A DNA stretch of 64,000 nucleotides from Paenibacillus_AR mesotrionivorans (GCF_046098205.1 NZ_JBJURJ010000004.1:124001-188000), one strand, 5' to 3'. Shown: positions 17,339-26,103, numbered from the stretch's first letter. The notes: generated by a model not told the origin, from the letters alone. Numbers and translations are program-made.

Positions 17339-17462
17339 GCTGTGACCGGGTAAAATGGCGCGGCGGCATGGATGACTATAGCTAATCTTTACCGCTGCGG
17401 GCGGGCAGAAGATAGTATGATGAGATACAGAAGCACCTACATTGGAAAAAAGAGGATTGAGT

Positions 17463-18005
17463 ATGAATGCCACCATCCATTTAACCGACCGGGATACGAA
17501 ATTTATCATCCATAATCTGTACCCTTTGTACCTGCATGATCTGTCCGAAATCTGGGGCTGGACGCCAAATGATTACGGAGTGTTTGAGGACGGCCCCACG
17601 CTGACCCTGCAGGAGCAGAATCAGGAATTTGCCGTCTGGTGGGAGCACCCCGGGGTACTCTATCCGTATCTGATCCGGGCGGACGGGATTCCGGTGGGGT
17701 TTGCCCTGGTGGCTGCTCCGCCGTATGCCCCTCCCGGCATTGAGTTTTACTTAAATGAATTTTTTGTGCTGCGTTCCTTTCGGGGCAAGGGCATTGCCAA
17801 ATCCGCTGCCATGCAGGTGTTCGATGCCCACGCAGGGGCTTGGGAGCTGCAAACCAATCCCACCGAGGCCAATCAGCGGGCTCAGGCTTTTTGGAGAAAA
17901 ACCCTGCAAAGCTATACCGCAGGCGCCTTCCGCACCCACGTCGGTGAAAGCGGGAAAGGCGGGGTAAAGTGGATTTTCCGCTTCCATAATGGGGGAGGAG
18001 CTTGA
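17463..18005 (+). CDS. GNAT-family acetyltransferase
   Basis: This 180-residue protein has the GNAT acetyl-CoA loop in FVLRSFRGKGIAKSAAMQVF (about residues 99-118), preceded by the IPVGFALV strand and followed by AWELQTNPTEANQRAQAFWRK. The layout resembles predicted acetyltransferases of the YkkB/YesJ kind. The start at 17463 follows AGAGGATTGAG. The methyltransferase gene begins 55 bases downstream on the same strand, so co-transcription is likely. The substrate is unknown. Confidence 0.85.
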   Translation: MNATIHLTDRDTKFIIHNLYPLYLHDLSEIWGWTPNDYGVFEDGPTLTLQEQNQEFAVWWEHPGVLYPYLIRADGIPVGFALVAAPPYAPPGIEFYLNEFFVLRSFRGKGIAKSAAMQVFDAHAGAWELQTNPTEANQRAQAFWRKTLQSYTAGAFRTHVGESGKGGVKWIFRFHNGGGA

Positions 18006-18060
18006 TTCACTAGGTCGCTTGCTGTTTTGGGGCGTGAATATGAGGGGAGAAGATGCTGTC

Positions 18061-18996
18061 ATGAGTCGGGATTATGAACAAGTTGCCGAGAAGTTTTGGA
18101 GCTTGCCGCAGAAGCCGGGGGAGGAGGCCAACCGGGACCGGCTGTTTCGGGACGACCAGATTCTGCATGCCCATTTGGAACGGGAGATCGAAAGCCGATT
18201 AGATGGGGTGACAACGGTGCTGGATGCAGGGGGAGGAACGGGGCGTTTCTCCGTGTGGCTGGCGCAGAAGGGGCTGCAGGTGACCCATCTGGATATTTCC
18301 TTGCCCATGCTGGAGAAGGCTCGGGAGCGGGCGGAGGACGCCGGGGTGGCCGGGCAGATTGAATTTGTGCATGGGCGGTTGACGGAGCTGGGTTCTTACC
18401 CGGAGGGTCAATTCGACCTGGTGATTTCGCTGGATGCGCCTATCTCATATACCTACCCCAAGCATGAGGAGGTTATCCGCGAGTTGATCCGCGTGTCCGC
18501 CAAGTCGGTGGTGTTCTGCGTCTCCAGCCGTCTGGGCGGGTATCCGGGCCGCTTCGGCCCTGCATCGAAGAAGCCTTTTCTGGTGGATGAGCAGGACCCG
18601 GATTCGGCTATGCGCTGGTATGTCCGGGAGTGGGCTCAGCGGGAGCAGTGGCAGCCGGATTTCGGAGGGGCGGATGTGCTGCTGGAGACGGGTTTGTTCG
18701 ATGATCCGGATCAGGTATATGAGCAGATGGAGCGGGGAGGCACACCTTGGCCGGTGACGTATTCGTTCCGGCCGGAGGAGATGGAGGTGCTGTTTGCGGC
18801 CGCCGGGCTCCGGGAGGTGCGGCTGGCGGGACCGGGCGCGCTGGCCCGGACCTTGCCGGGGGAGGCGCTCCGCATGCTGATGGAGACGCCGGAGTACCGG
18901 GCGGCTTTCCTGGAGCGCTGCTACCGCTTCGACTCCGAGCCGTCGGTATGCGGTTTGGGCTATTGCAGCCTGGTGGCCTCCGCCTCCAAGGGGTGA
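18061..18996 (+). CDS. Class I SAM-dependent methyltransferase
   Basis: This 311-residue protein has SAM motif I (VLDAGGGTGRFSVWLA), the ribose-binding acidic residue in THLDISLPMLEKAR, and FDLVISLDAPISY as the motif IV equivalent. The C-terminal ~130 residues are a longer substrate-binding cap with a YSFRPEEMEVLFAAAGL segment usual in small-molecule methyltransferases. The ATG at 18061 has AGGGGAGA 10 bases before it; an ATG at 18040 is an alternative. The substrate is unknown. Confidence 0.88.
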   Translation: MSRDYEQVAEKFWSLPQKPGEEANRDRLFRDDQILHAHLEREIESRLDGVTTVLDAGGGTGRFSVWLAQKGLQVTHLDISLPMLEKARERAEDAGVAGQIEFVHGRLTELGSYPEGQFDLVISLDAPISYTYPKHEEVIRELIRVSAKSVVFCVSSRLGGYPGRFGPASKKPFLVDEQDPDSAMRWYVREWAQREQWQPDFGGADVLLETGLFDDPDQVYEQMERGGTPWPVTYSFRPEEMEVLFAAAGLREVRLAGPGALARTLPGEALRMLMETPEYRAAFLERCYRFDSEPSVCGLGYCSLVASASKG

Positions 18997-19035
18997 TAGC
19001 TGAAGGCCACCTCCGCGAAGTCTGCATGTAAGCGG

Positions 19036-19210
19036 CAAAAAATGTATGCTATTTCGTTTTTTGAAGGGGATTTCCCCGGAATAGCGACAAAAAATGTATG
19101 CTATTGCTGATTTTTCGAGGGATTATGGCTCAGTAGAGATGAATAGCAGACATTTTATGTATGCTATTTTACCGATTTCACCTTATTTTGGAGAATAGCA
19201 TACATTTGCT
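19036..19210. repeat. Intergenic repeat cluster built on ATGTATGCTATT
   Basis: ATGTATGCTATT occurs three times on the plus strand (near 19042, 19093 and 19157) and once inverted (AATAGCATACAT, near 19194). The copies are about 35-65 bases apart and can pair to form hairpins. This fills the 269-bp gap between the methyltransferase and the convergent PH-like gene. No gene is seen in it. Confidence 0.65.
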
Positions 19211-19265
19211 GCCCGCTATCATTCCGAAGGGACGGTTGGTGCGTTTCTCGGCTGTTGCAGCCAGC

Positions 19266-19631
19266 CTACAGCAATGCCTCGGCAATCAGCTTGTCGAACC
19301 GGCGGATGTCCACGCCTTTTTGCAGCTTCACCTTGATGTGACCGGCCCGGGTCCACAGCTCCACCTCGGAGTTGAAGTCCAGCCGCCCGGCATTTTCCGT
19401 GGACCACATGTTGATGGAGGAGTAAGGCAGAGAGTAGATTTCGACCTTCTTGCCGGTTAAACCCTGGGCATCCCGGACAATCAGACGTTTGTTGGTAAAC
19501 ACAGCGCTGTCCCGAAGGGTTTTGTAAGCGGCGACGGGCACCTCTCCGTTCACCAGCAGCTCGTTCACATCAGCGGGGATGGGACATTCGGCGATCAGGG
19601 TCCATTGCAGAATGGTTGCGGATTCGGACAT
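19266..19631 (-). CDS. Bacterial PH-like domain protein
   Basis: This 121-residue cytoplasmic protein is predicted to be mostly beta strand: AVFTNKRLIVRD, KVEIYSLPYSSINMWSTE, LDFNSEVELWTRAG, then a C-terminal helix (IRRFDKLIAEALL). This is the bacterial PH-domain (bPH) pattern. The ATG at 19631 has AGGAGG 7 bases upstream. Function is unknown; it appears monocistronic. Confidence 0.75.
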   Translation of the reverse strand: MSESATILQWTLIAECPIPADVNELLVNGEVPVAAYKTLRDSAVFTNKRLIVRDAQGLTGKKVEIYSLPYSSINMWSTENAGRLDFNSEVELWTRAGHIKVKLQKGVDIRRFDKLIAEALL

Positions 19632-19793
19632 GTAAAGGCCTCCTAAATGAATGTTATTACCCAAACTATATACTCAAAACCGGTATCCGAGGACTGGCCA
19701 TTTTGTGCTCCGTTCCCCTGAGGGAGAGTTCACCGGTCATGTAACTGGTATCTTTTACGGCGCAGAAGAGGAGCGGGTTTCAATTAGAGGAAT

Positions 19794-19832
19794 AAAAAAA
19801 GGCCCGGGCCGCCTTCTCCAAGGCAACCCGGG
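19794..19832 (-). terminator. Terminator of the MBL-fold hydrolase gene
   Basis: CCCGGG-CGCCTT pairs with AAGGC-CCCGGG, and on the minus strand it is followed by seven T residues. It starts 14 bases after the stop codon. Confidence 0.88.
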
Positions 19833-19845
19833 TTCTTGGTGCTGC

Positions 19846-20958
19846 TTATGCATTCCGCCACCATCGGGTAGACGGCTGCGGCGTGTTTCCCAACAACACC
19901 GGCTCCCCGATCCGTGGGGTCACCATGGGAACTCCCTGCTTTTCCGCTGCGGCAACGGCACGTTCCACCGGTTCGGTCCAAGCATGCAGGGATAGGGTGA
20001 ACGCCCCCCAGTGGATGGGCAGCATCAGCTTGCCGCCTACTTCCTGATGGGCCAAAACGGTCTGCTCCGGCAGCATGTGGATGGCTTCCCACCGTTCGTT
20101 GTATTGACCGCATTCCATCAGGGTCAGATCGAAGGGGCCGTACCGTTTGCCGATCTCCCGGAAATGAGGTCCATACCCGCTGTCTCCGCTGAAAAAGATC
20201 TTTTCCTGCTCTCCCTCCAGAACCCAGGAGCACCAGAGGGTGGCATTGCGGTCCGTCAGGCTTCTGCCGGAGAAGTGTCGGGAGGGGGTACAGCGCAGCT
20301 TCAAACCCTTCAGCTCCAACTCGTTCCACCAATCGGTCTCGGTGATTTTGGCGGCGGGCACACCCCAACGCTCCAGATGGGCGCCCACCCCAAGCGGTAC
20401 ATAAAAATGGCCAACCTTCCGGTGCAGCCTGCGGATGGTTCCATAATCCAGATGGTCATAGTGGTCATGGGACAGGAGCACGGCATCTATTGGGGGCAAG
20501 GCATTCACATCCACCGGCGGTACGGGGCTGTACCGTTTGCCGCCGACGAAGGGGACGGGGGAAGGCGCAGTGCCGAACATGGGATCAAGCAATAGAGTCA
20601 ACCCGCTGATCTGCACCAGCAGGGAGGAGTGCCCCAGCCAAATGACCTTGGATTCCTTGGGATTCACCAGATCGGCAGGGTTCAGCTTCCCGGCAGTGAT
20701 TCCCGGTTGGGGCCGGCTGTTGGGAATACCACGGATCATCTCCTTCACAGTAGACAGCATATCCCGGAAGCCGGTGCTCATGCTGGTAGGAATCAGATTC
20801 ACAAATTTATTCTTCACATAATGGGCGGAGCCGCGGACTGTTTGCAGCCTGTCCCCTGCCGCCTTGGCCCCCAGCGGGGGATACAGCCGCAAAACCAGAA
20901 AAAATGCCAATAAGACCAAACCTGTACTAAACAAAATCGTCACCGTAGTATCCCTCAT
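19846..20958 (-). CDS. MBL-fold metal-dependent hydrolase (NAPE-PLD/UlaG-like), membrane-anchored
   Basis: This 370-residue protein begins with one hydrophobic helix (VTILFSTGLVLLAFFLVL) that probably anchors it. The metallo-beta-lactamase zinc motif is SHDHYDHLDY (164-169), preceded by KVIWLGHSSLLV and LLLDPMFG. Further ligands fall in the FFSGDSGYG and LPIHWGAF segments. The arrangement matches the NAPE-PLD-like branch of phosphodiesterases. The ATG at 20958 was preferred because the longer frame lacks a ribosome site; the site used is still weak. The substrate is unknown. Confidence 0.85.
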   Translation of the reverse strand: MRDTTVTILFSTGLVLLAFFLVLRLYPPLGAKAAGDRLQTVRGSAHYVKNKFVNLIPTSMSTGFRDMLSTVKEMIRGIPNSRPQPGITAGKLNPADLVNPKESKVIWLGHSSLLVQISGLTLLLDPMFGTAPSPVPFVGGKRYSPVPPVDVNALPPIDAVLLSHDHYDHLDYGTIRRLHRKVGHFYVPLGVGAHLERWGVPAAKITETDWWNELELKGLKLRCTPSRHFSGRSLTDRNATLWCSWVLEGEQEKIFFSGDSGYGPHFREIGKRYGPFDLTLMECGQYNERWEAIHMLPEQTVLAHQEVGGKLMLPIHWGAFTLSLHAWTEPVERAVAAAEKQGVPMVTPRIGEPVLLGNTPQPSTRWWRNA

Positions 20959-21124
20959 TTCATAAGTCGTCACCGAGCCGCAGACCCTGCAGCTCCACAA
21001 ATTCCACCATGCTTTCCACACAGAATCCACACGATTATCCGCTATCCTAAAATCAGGAGGCTCTCCTGAACAGCTATTCTAAGCATACCTGAAACAGAAA
21101 CACGGCTCAAGGAGGTCGGAATCC

Positions 21125-21526
21125 ATGGAATGGTCAGGGCTATTAGGGCTTATCTGCCCTCTGATGATGGTGGGAATGATGATATGGATGATGCGGGGAA
21201 ACCGGGGAAATGCGGGACATACAGGCGGAAGCTGCTGCAAGCCGGGTTCGCAGGCAGATGCTTCCGAAGGGGAAGGTTTGGCTGGAGCGGAAGATACGGC
21301 CGGAGCCGAAAAAATGGCATCCCGCACTAACCGCCGCCGCTGGATGATGCTGCTTTGCTGCCTGGCTCCAATGGCGGTGGCCGCACTGCTGCTTCTGGCG
21401 AGGCCCATCGGCATAGGAGGAGATGGGAGTTTGCTGTCCCTCCTGGTCATTCTGGCTTGTCCCTTGCTGCATCTTATCCTGATGCCGCTTATGCACCGGG
21501 GCAACAAACATTCGTCCCATTCGTGA
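21125..21526 (+). CDS. Small membrane protein with DUF2933-like C-terminus
   Basis: This 133-residue protein has an N-terminal helix rich in Met (CPLMMVGMMIWMM), a hydrophilic Cys/Gly linker (GGSCCKPGSQ), two further helices and the tail CPLLHLILMPLMHRGNKHSSHS. The Cys-Pro-Leu...His and His-rich tail resemble DUF2933 proteins often found near copper resistance genes. AAGGAGG lies 8 bases before the ATG. Metal binding is plausible from the Met/Cys/His content but is inferred. Confidence 0.6.
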   Translation: MEWSGLLGLICPLMMVGMMIWMMRGNRGNAGHTGGSCCKPGSQADASEGEGLAGAEDTAGAEKMASRTNRRRWMMLLCCLAPMAVAALLLLARPIGIGGDGSLLSLLVILACPLLHLILMPLMHRGNKHSSHS

Positions 21527-21536
21527 AAAGAAACAT

Positions 21537-21580
21537 AAAAACGCCCCTGCTGCCGCTGGCAGCTTTTGGGGCGTTTTTGC
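21537..21580 (+). terminator. Terminator after the DUF2933-like gene
   Basis: AAAAACGCCCC (21537-21547) pairs with GGGGCGTTTTT (21568-21578), enclosing a second short hairpin (GCTGCC/GGCAGC). Confidence 0.9.
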
Positions 21581-21585
21581 ATCTT

Positions 21586-21714
21586 TTATGAATAAATATC
21601 CGGCTCCTGCTTCACCCATTTCGTGCCGTCAGTGCTGTCCAGACGGTACCATACCGCTCCGCTTGGATCGGTCTGAGAGACGTCTTTACCTGTTTCCGGG
21701 AAAATGTATTTTGT
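21586..21714 (-). pseudogene. Remnant of a wall-binding (SH3/GW-like) protein C-terminus
   Basis: A 42-codon open stretch with no start codon ends in a TAA at 21586. It reads TGKDVSQTDPSGAVWYRLD followed by STDGTKWVKQEPD, a pattern like the last strands of SH3b/GW cell-wall modules. A stop codon lies immediately upstream in frame. It is most likely debris of a deleted gene. Confidence 0.3.
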
Positions 21715-21783
21715 TCAGCGCGAATCAATACCGACCTTACCAGATCTGCATTTTGCAGCCTTTTGCGGGGGAGGGAATGGCTA

Positions 21784-21809
21784 TATAATCATTATTGTAA
21801 GCGCTTTTC
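21784..21809 (+). promoter_or_regulatory. -10 element with downstream catabolite-type (cre/LacI-like) operator
   Basis: TATAAT (21784-21789) is followed after 6 bases by TGTAAGCGCTTTTC (21796-21809), close to the CcpA/LacI-family consensus. The site covers the expected transcription start of the FAD oxidoreductase gene, so binding should repress it. Confidence 0.6.
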
Positions 21810-21850
21810 TTTGTGTTAAGCTTAAGAAGGTAAAGAACGGAGGATAAACA

Positions 21851-23194
21851 ATGTCTCATCGGATAGAAGCGGACGTGGTGGTAGCGGGCGGAGGCCCGGC
21901 AGGCTTGTGTGCGGCGTTGGCTGCTGCCAGGATGGGAAGGAGCACCGTGCTGGTGGAGCGCTACGGATTTATCGGGGGTATGACCTCGGCGGCGCTGGTG
22001 TATCCATGGATGACCTTCCACACCCTGGAGGGCAAGCAGGTGATTGCGGGACTGGCTCAGGAGATCGTGGACCGGCTGCAGGAGCGTGGAGCCTCTCCCG
22101 GTCATATGCGGGACACCGTCGGGTTCACCAAAACCCTGACCCCATTCAGGCTGGAGGTGTTCCAGGTGCTGGCGCTGGATATGCTGGAGGAAGCGGGAGT
22201 GAAGGTGCTGCTCCACAGCTTCATTGACCGGGTGTCAGCGGAGAATGGCCGAATCAGCGCTTTGGGGTTGACCACCAAATCAGGACCTGTGGAGGTGGCG
22301 GGCAAGGTGTTTGTCGATGCCACTGGTGATGCGGATGTGGCCCACTTGGCCGGCGTGCCCTGCCTGAAGGGCCGGGACAGTGACGGCAAGGCTCAGCCCA
22401 TGACGCTGAAATTCCGCATGCGCGGGGTGGACCTGGGCAAGGTCAAGGCCTACATGCTGGAGCATCCGGAGGAATTCTACAAGCGGACTCCGGTGGAGGA
22501 GCTTCCCGGCCTGCCCTTGACAGGCATCTGCGGCTTCTACCGCCATTGGAAGGAGGCGGGGCTGCCTATCAACCGGGATCAGGTGCTGTTTTTCGCCGGA
22601 CCGGAGGCGGATGAGGTGCTGGTGAACACCACCCGGGTACAGGGGCTGGACGGCACGTTGGCGGAGGACCTGTCCCGGGCGGAAGCGGAGGGACGCCGTC
22701 AGGCGCTGATGGTGGCGGATTTTATGCGGCGGAGTCTGCCGGGCTTCGAGCAAGCCTCCATCAGCCAGATGGGCGCCCAGATCGGAGTCAGGGAAAGCCG
22801 CCGGATCCAGGGGGACTACGTGCTGGGCACGGAGGATGTGGTCAGCGGCCGCCGGTTCGAGGATGCCATTGCCCGGAGCGGCTATCCGGTGGACATTCAC
22901 GATCCCACGGGCCAAGGGGTCAAAAGCGAATGGGTGAAGGGCGACGGCGCCTACGATATTCCATACCGCAGCCTGATTGCCCAAGACGCTGATAATCTGC
23001 TGGCCGCGGGACGTTGCATCTCCACCTCCCACGAAGCGCTGGGCACCACCCGGCTGACGCCAAGCTGCATGGCCACCGGGCAGGCGGCGGGAGTGGCCGC
23101 GGCGCTGGCTGCGGAGTGCGGCGTTTCTCCGCGGGACATATCCGTGGCGGAGCTGCAGCGGTTCCTGCGCCTTCAGGACGCCATTCTGGATTGA
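21851..23194 (+). CDS. FAD-dependent oxidoreductase (FAD_oxidored family)
   Basis: This 447-residue flavoprotein has an N-terminal dinucleotide fold (ADVVVAGGGPAGLCAALAAARMG), the second FAD motif KVFVDATGDADVAHLAGVP and a C-terminal FAD contact NLLAAGRCISTSHEALGTTR. It resembles the family found with glycan- or sugar-utilisation genes, consistent with the catabolite operator in its promoter and the sugar-uptake locus 360 bases downstream. The substrate is unknown. A terminator follows, so it is transcribed alone. Confidence 0.85.
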   Translation: MSHRIEADVVVAGGGPAGLCAALAAARMGRSTVLVERYGFIGGMTSAALVYPWMTFHTLEGKQVIAGLAQEIVDRLQERGASPGHMRDTVGFTKTLTPFRLEVFQVLALDMLEEAGVKVLLHSFIDRVSAENGRISALGLTTKSGPVEVAGKVFVDATGDADVAHLAGVPCLKGRDSDGKAQPMTLKFRMRGVDLGKVKAYMLEHPEEFYKRTPVEELPGLPLTGICGFYRHWKEAGLPINRDQVLFFAGPEADEVLVNTTRVQGLDGTLAEDLSRAEAEGRRQALMVADFMRRSLPGFEQASISQMGAQIGVRESRRIQGDYVLGTEDVVSGRRFEDAIARSGYPVDIHDPTGQGVKSEWVKGDGAYDIPYRSLIAQDADNLLAAGRCISTSHEALGTTRLTPSCMATGQAAGVAAALAAECGVSPRDISVAELQRFLRLQDAILD

Positions 23195-23273
23195 TGCATG
23201 CGTGATGGCCGCAAATGTTATGCTGACCGCAAATGCATGATGGCTTTAAATGCATGATGGCCGCAAGGCGAAG

Positions 23274-23304
23274 AAGCTGCCCGCCCTAGGCCGGCAGCTT
23301 TTTT
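23274..23304 (+). terminator. Terminator after the FAD oxidoreductase gene
   Basis: AAGCTGCC (23274-23281) pairs with GGCAGCTT (23293-23300) and is followed by a T tract. It lies 80 bases after the stop. Confidence 0.75.
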
Positions 23305-23320
23305 GGGCATGGTGTCCTCC

Positions 23321-23500
23321 TAACGGACACAGGATCCGTAATTGTTCCCCAAAACGGTGGGTTTTGATTTTCGCGGACACAGAAGCCGCTATTTGCCATA
23401 AATGAGGCGGTTTAGGTGTCTTCTAGATGAAATAGCGTACCGTGTGTCCGCGAAACCATCAGTAAAGCGTATTTCGGCCAAATAACGGCCTGTGTGTCCG
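23321..23500. repeat. GGACAC-type palindromic intergenic repeat
   Basis: The segment begins TAACGGACACAGGATCCG and ends with CGGCCTGTGTGTCCG. Internal GCGGACACAGAAGCCGCTATT pairs imperfectly with AATAGCGTACCGTGTGTCCGC. It has several nested arms and no gene. It lies between the FAD gene terminator and the YesM-type kinase gene. A related element is at 61790. Confidence 0.55.
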
Positions 23501-23551
23501 GATAGCTGGTGGGGACAGGCGGTGACGCGGAGGAGAAAGGAGGTCTGACTG

Positions 23552-25327
23552 ATGCGAACCAACCGGTTGTTTATTCCGCTGCGGCTGAAATTCATCCTCT
23601 TCTTCAGCCTGGTCATTACGGTGCCGCTGCTGCTGACGGGCATGCTCACCTACCGGCAGTACATGGACCAGGTGGAGCGGGACGCCAATCTGTACACCGG
23701 CCAGATCGCCGGCCAGATGGTCAACAGCATCGACCGGTATTACCGGGAGATGGAGCGGCTGACGGCGGCTCCCTATTATGACCCGTCGGCGATGGAAATT
23801 CTCCGGGGCCACAGCGGAGCCCGGTCCGGCAGCTTCGTTCCGTTTGAGGAGATCAACAAAATGAGCCTGCTCATCTCCTCCCTCGCCTCCGACCGGTCGG
23901 AGATCCAGAACATCCTGGTGTTTACGCCGGACGGGGTGCTGTTTACCAATACGGACAACGCGGTGCAGAAAACCTGGGAGCCGGAGGCTACACCCTGGAT
24001 GACGGAGGTGGCGGCCGCCGACGGGGCCATTGTCGCCATTCCGCCCCACAGCGCCAAATACTACATTTCCGGCGAACGTACGGTGATCTCCCTGGCCCGG
24101 GTCATCCGCGATCCGCAGACCCACCGCCATCTGGGCATCATTAAGATCGACCTGACCCAGCGTGGCTTCGCCAGCGTCTTCGGCATTGAGGAGTACCGGC
24201 CGGGTACGGTGATCCTCATTTCGGATGCCACGGGCGGCAGCCTATATGCCTCCGGACAGTCCCCGGAAACGGCGGGTGCCCCCGACCGTCAGCTGTTTCT
24301 GACGGCAGAGCAAGCTTCTCCTTTGTCCGGTATGGTGGTGAAGGTGCTGGTGCCGGAGGCGGATTTGAAGAAAAACGCCCAATCCCTGGTTCGCTATACT
24401 CTCATCGTATCCGCTGCAGCCCTGGTACTGGCTTTCCTGCTATCAGGACTGCTCACCGCCAAGCTCACCAAGCCCATCCGCCATCTGTCGGCCGTCATGC
24501 GCAAGGTGCAGCGGGGGGAGCTCCGGGAGCGGGCCAAGGTGACCACAAGAGACGAGATCGGGCTCTTGACCGAGGGATTCAATACCATGGTGGCGGAGCT
24601 GGACAGACTGGTGCATCAGGTCTACGAAAGCGAACTGCGGGACAAGGAAGCCCAGCTCAGCGCCTTGGAGGCTCAGATCAATCCCCATTTTATTTACAAT
24701 ACCCTGGAATCCATTAACCTGAAGGCGCTTGAACAGGGCAGCATGGAGCTGTCGGAGGCGGTGGTCAGTCTGGGGCGGCTGCTCAGGTACAATGTGGACC
24801 GTTCGGAGCGGCTGGTTCGTCTTGAGGATGAGCTGCAGTTTGCCGAGGCTTATCTGCGTATCCAGTCCTTCCGGCTGGGAGACCAGCTCTCCATGGATAT
24901 CCATTCCGACTTCAGTCTGGAGGCCTGTCTCCTGCCCAAGCTGATTCTTCAGCCTCTTGTGGAAAATGCCATCGAACACGGCATGCAGGAGAGGCCGCTT
25001 CATATTTGCATCCGGGCTTATTCCGTTGAGGAGGATTTGGTGGTGGAGGTGGCGGATGACGGCGCTGGTCTTCCCGTGGGGAAACAGGAGGAGCTGCGGG
25101 GGATGCTGAGGGAGCCCCGGACTCTGGAGCGGCGGGCGGGCTCCTTCGGCAGGCGGGTGAAGGGCTTCGCCCTGCGCAATGTCAACGAGCGGCTGCGGCT
25201 TCTCTACGGGCAGCCGTACGGATTGGATTTTAATGAAAATGAACAAGGCGGGGCATCCTTCCGGATCCGGATTCCCCTGCAATGGGAGGAGGGGCAGTAT
25301 GCTCAGAATTCTGCTGGTGGAGGATGA
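23552..25327 (+). CDS. YesM-type sensor histidine kinase
   Basis: This 591-residue membrane kinase has TM1 at about residues 10-32, an extracellular sensor, TM2 at about 278-300, a HAMP domain (TKPIRHLSAVMRKVQRGE), and the HisKA_7TM/His_kinase motif EAQINPHFIYNTLESINL with the phosphorylated His near 378. The ATPase N-box is QPLVENAIEHGM and the G-box is DDGAGLP. It overlaps the response-regulator gene by 29 bases. In this family the pair senses an extracellular sugar, often via the binding protein, and activates the adjacent ABC transporter operon. Confidence 0.93.
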   Translation: MRTNRLFIPLRLKFILFFSLVITVPLLLTGMLTYRQYMDQVERDANLYTGQIAGQMVNSIDRYYREMERLTAAPYYDPSAMEILRGHSGARSGSFVPFEEINKMSLLISSLASDRSEIQNILVFTPDGVLFTNTDNAVQKTWEPEATPWMTEVAAADGAIVAIPPHSAKYYISGERTVISLARVIRDPQTHRHLGIIKIDLTQRGFASVFGIEEYRPGTVILISDATGGSLYASGQSPETAGAPDRQLFLTAEQASPLSGMVVKVLVPEADLKKNAQSLVRYTLIVSAAALVLAFLLSGLLTAKLTKPIRHLSAVMRKVQRGELRERAKVTTRDEIGLLTEGFNTMVAELDRLVHQVYESELRDKEAQLSALEAQINPHFIYNTLESINLKALEQGSMELSEAVVSLGRLLRYNVDRSERLVRLEDELQFAEAYLRIQSFRLGDQLSMDIHSDFSLEACLLPKLILQPLVENAIEHGMQERPLHICIRAYSVEEDLVVEVADDGAGLPVGKQEELRGMLREPRTLERRAGSFGRRVKGFALRNVNERLRLLYGQPYGLDFNENEQGGASFRIRIPLQWEEGQYAQNSAGGG

Positions 25328-26033
25328 GGCGAACCTGCGCAGCGGGTTTCGGCGGGTGCTGGAGAATGTGATCGGCGGTGTGAAGGTGGCGGGAGAGGCG
25401 GCCAACGGCAAGGAAGCCCTGGATTGGCTCAAGTGCAACCGGGCGGACGCAGTTCTGACGGATATCCGGATGGGGGAGATGGGCGGCATCGAGCTGCTCC
25501 GGCGTCTGGCGGCTCTGCATCCCGAATTGCCGGTGGTGATTATTAGCGGGTACAGCGATTTTGAGTATGCCCGGGAGGCCATTCGTTTCGGAGCGGTGGA
25601 TTATCTGCTGAAGCCTGTGGAGACAGTAGAGCTGGCCCGGGTGGTGGAGCGCCTGCGCAAGCGGCTGGGAGGGGAGGCGGAGAGGGCTCCGGCCCGGGAG
25701 CAGGAGGAGCGGCAGGTGATCCGGCGGGTCAAGGAGATGATCACAGCACAGCTGGATCAGGATATTTCCCTGCAGCTATTGGCCGGACAGGTTCACCTGA
25801 ACCACCGGTATCTCTCTGCCCTGTTCAAGTCGGAAACCGGGCAGAACCTGTCCGATTACGTCACGCAGATGCGGATCGAACGGGCCAAACAGCTCCTTAA
25901 GGGCACCCAAATGAGGGTGCAGGATATCGCACCTTTATCCGGTTATCCCAATGTGAAGTATTTCCTGGCCATCTTCAAACAGAGCGTCGGAGCAACCCCC
26001 TCGGAGTACCGGGAAAATCCCGATACAATTTGA
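25299..26033 (+). CDS. YesN-type response regulator (receiver plus AraC HTH)
   Basis: This 244-residue regulator has a receiver domain at residues 1-~120: the acidic pocket VEDEAN, the phospho-acceptor Asp in VLTDIRMGE near 52 and the Lys in LLKPVE. A C-terminal AraC domain (about 140-240) has two helix-turn-helices (DISLQLLAGQVHLNHRYLSALF; RVQDIAPLSGYPNVKYF). It is short for YesN proteins because the linker is minimal. The ATG at 25299 has GGGAGGAGGGG before it and overlaps the kinase end. It probably controls the ABC operon starting 98 bases downstream. Confidence 0.93.
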   Translation: MLRILLVEDEANLRSGFRRVLENVIGGVKVAGEAANGKEALDWLKCNRADAVLTDIRMGEMGGIELLRRLAALHPELPVVIISGYSDFEYAREAIRFGAVDYLLKPVETVELARVVERLRKRLGGEAERAPAREQEERQVIRRVKEMITAQLDQDISLQLLAGQVHLNHRYLSALFKSETGQNLSDYVTQMRIERAKQLLKGTQMRVQDIAPLSGYPNVKYFLAIFKQSVGATPSEYRENPDTI

Positions 26034-26078
26034 ACCTTTTCTGCATTCTGCGCCATTATGCCGGAATCACGGATTCCC

Positions 26079-26103
26079 TATAATGTGAATGTAAGCGCTT
26101 ATA
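26079..26103 (+). promoter_or_regulatory. -10 element and cre/LacI-like operator before the sugar ABC operon
   Basis: TATAAT (26079-26084) is followed after 5 bases by TGTAAGCGCTTATA (26090-26103). The arrangement nearly copies the one at 21784. Confidence 0.6.

Noticed and set aside
19784..20368. 184-194-codon ORFs in other frames of the MBL-fold gene
   Set aside because: Shadows of a protein with the complete HxHxDH zinc motif.
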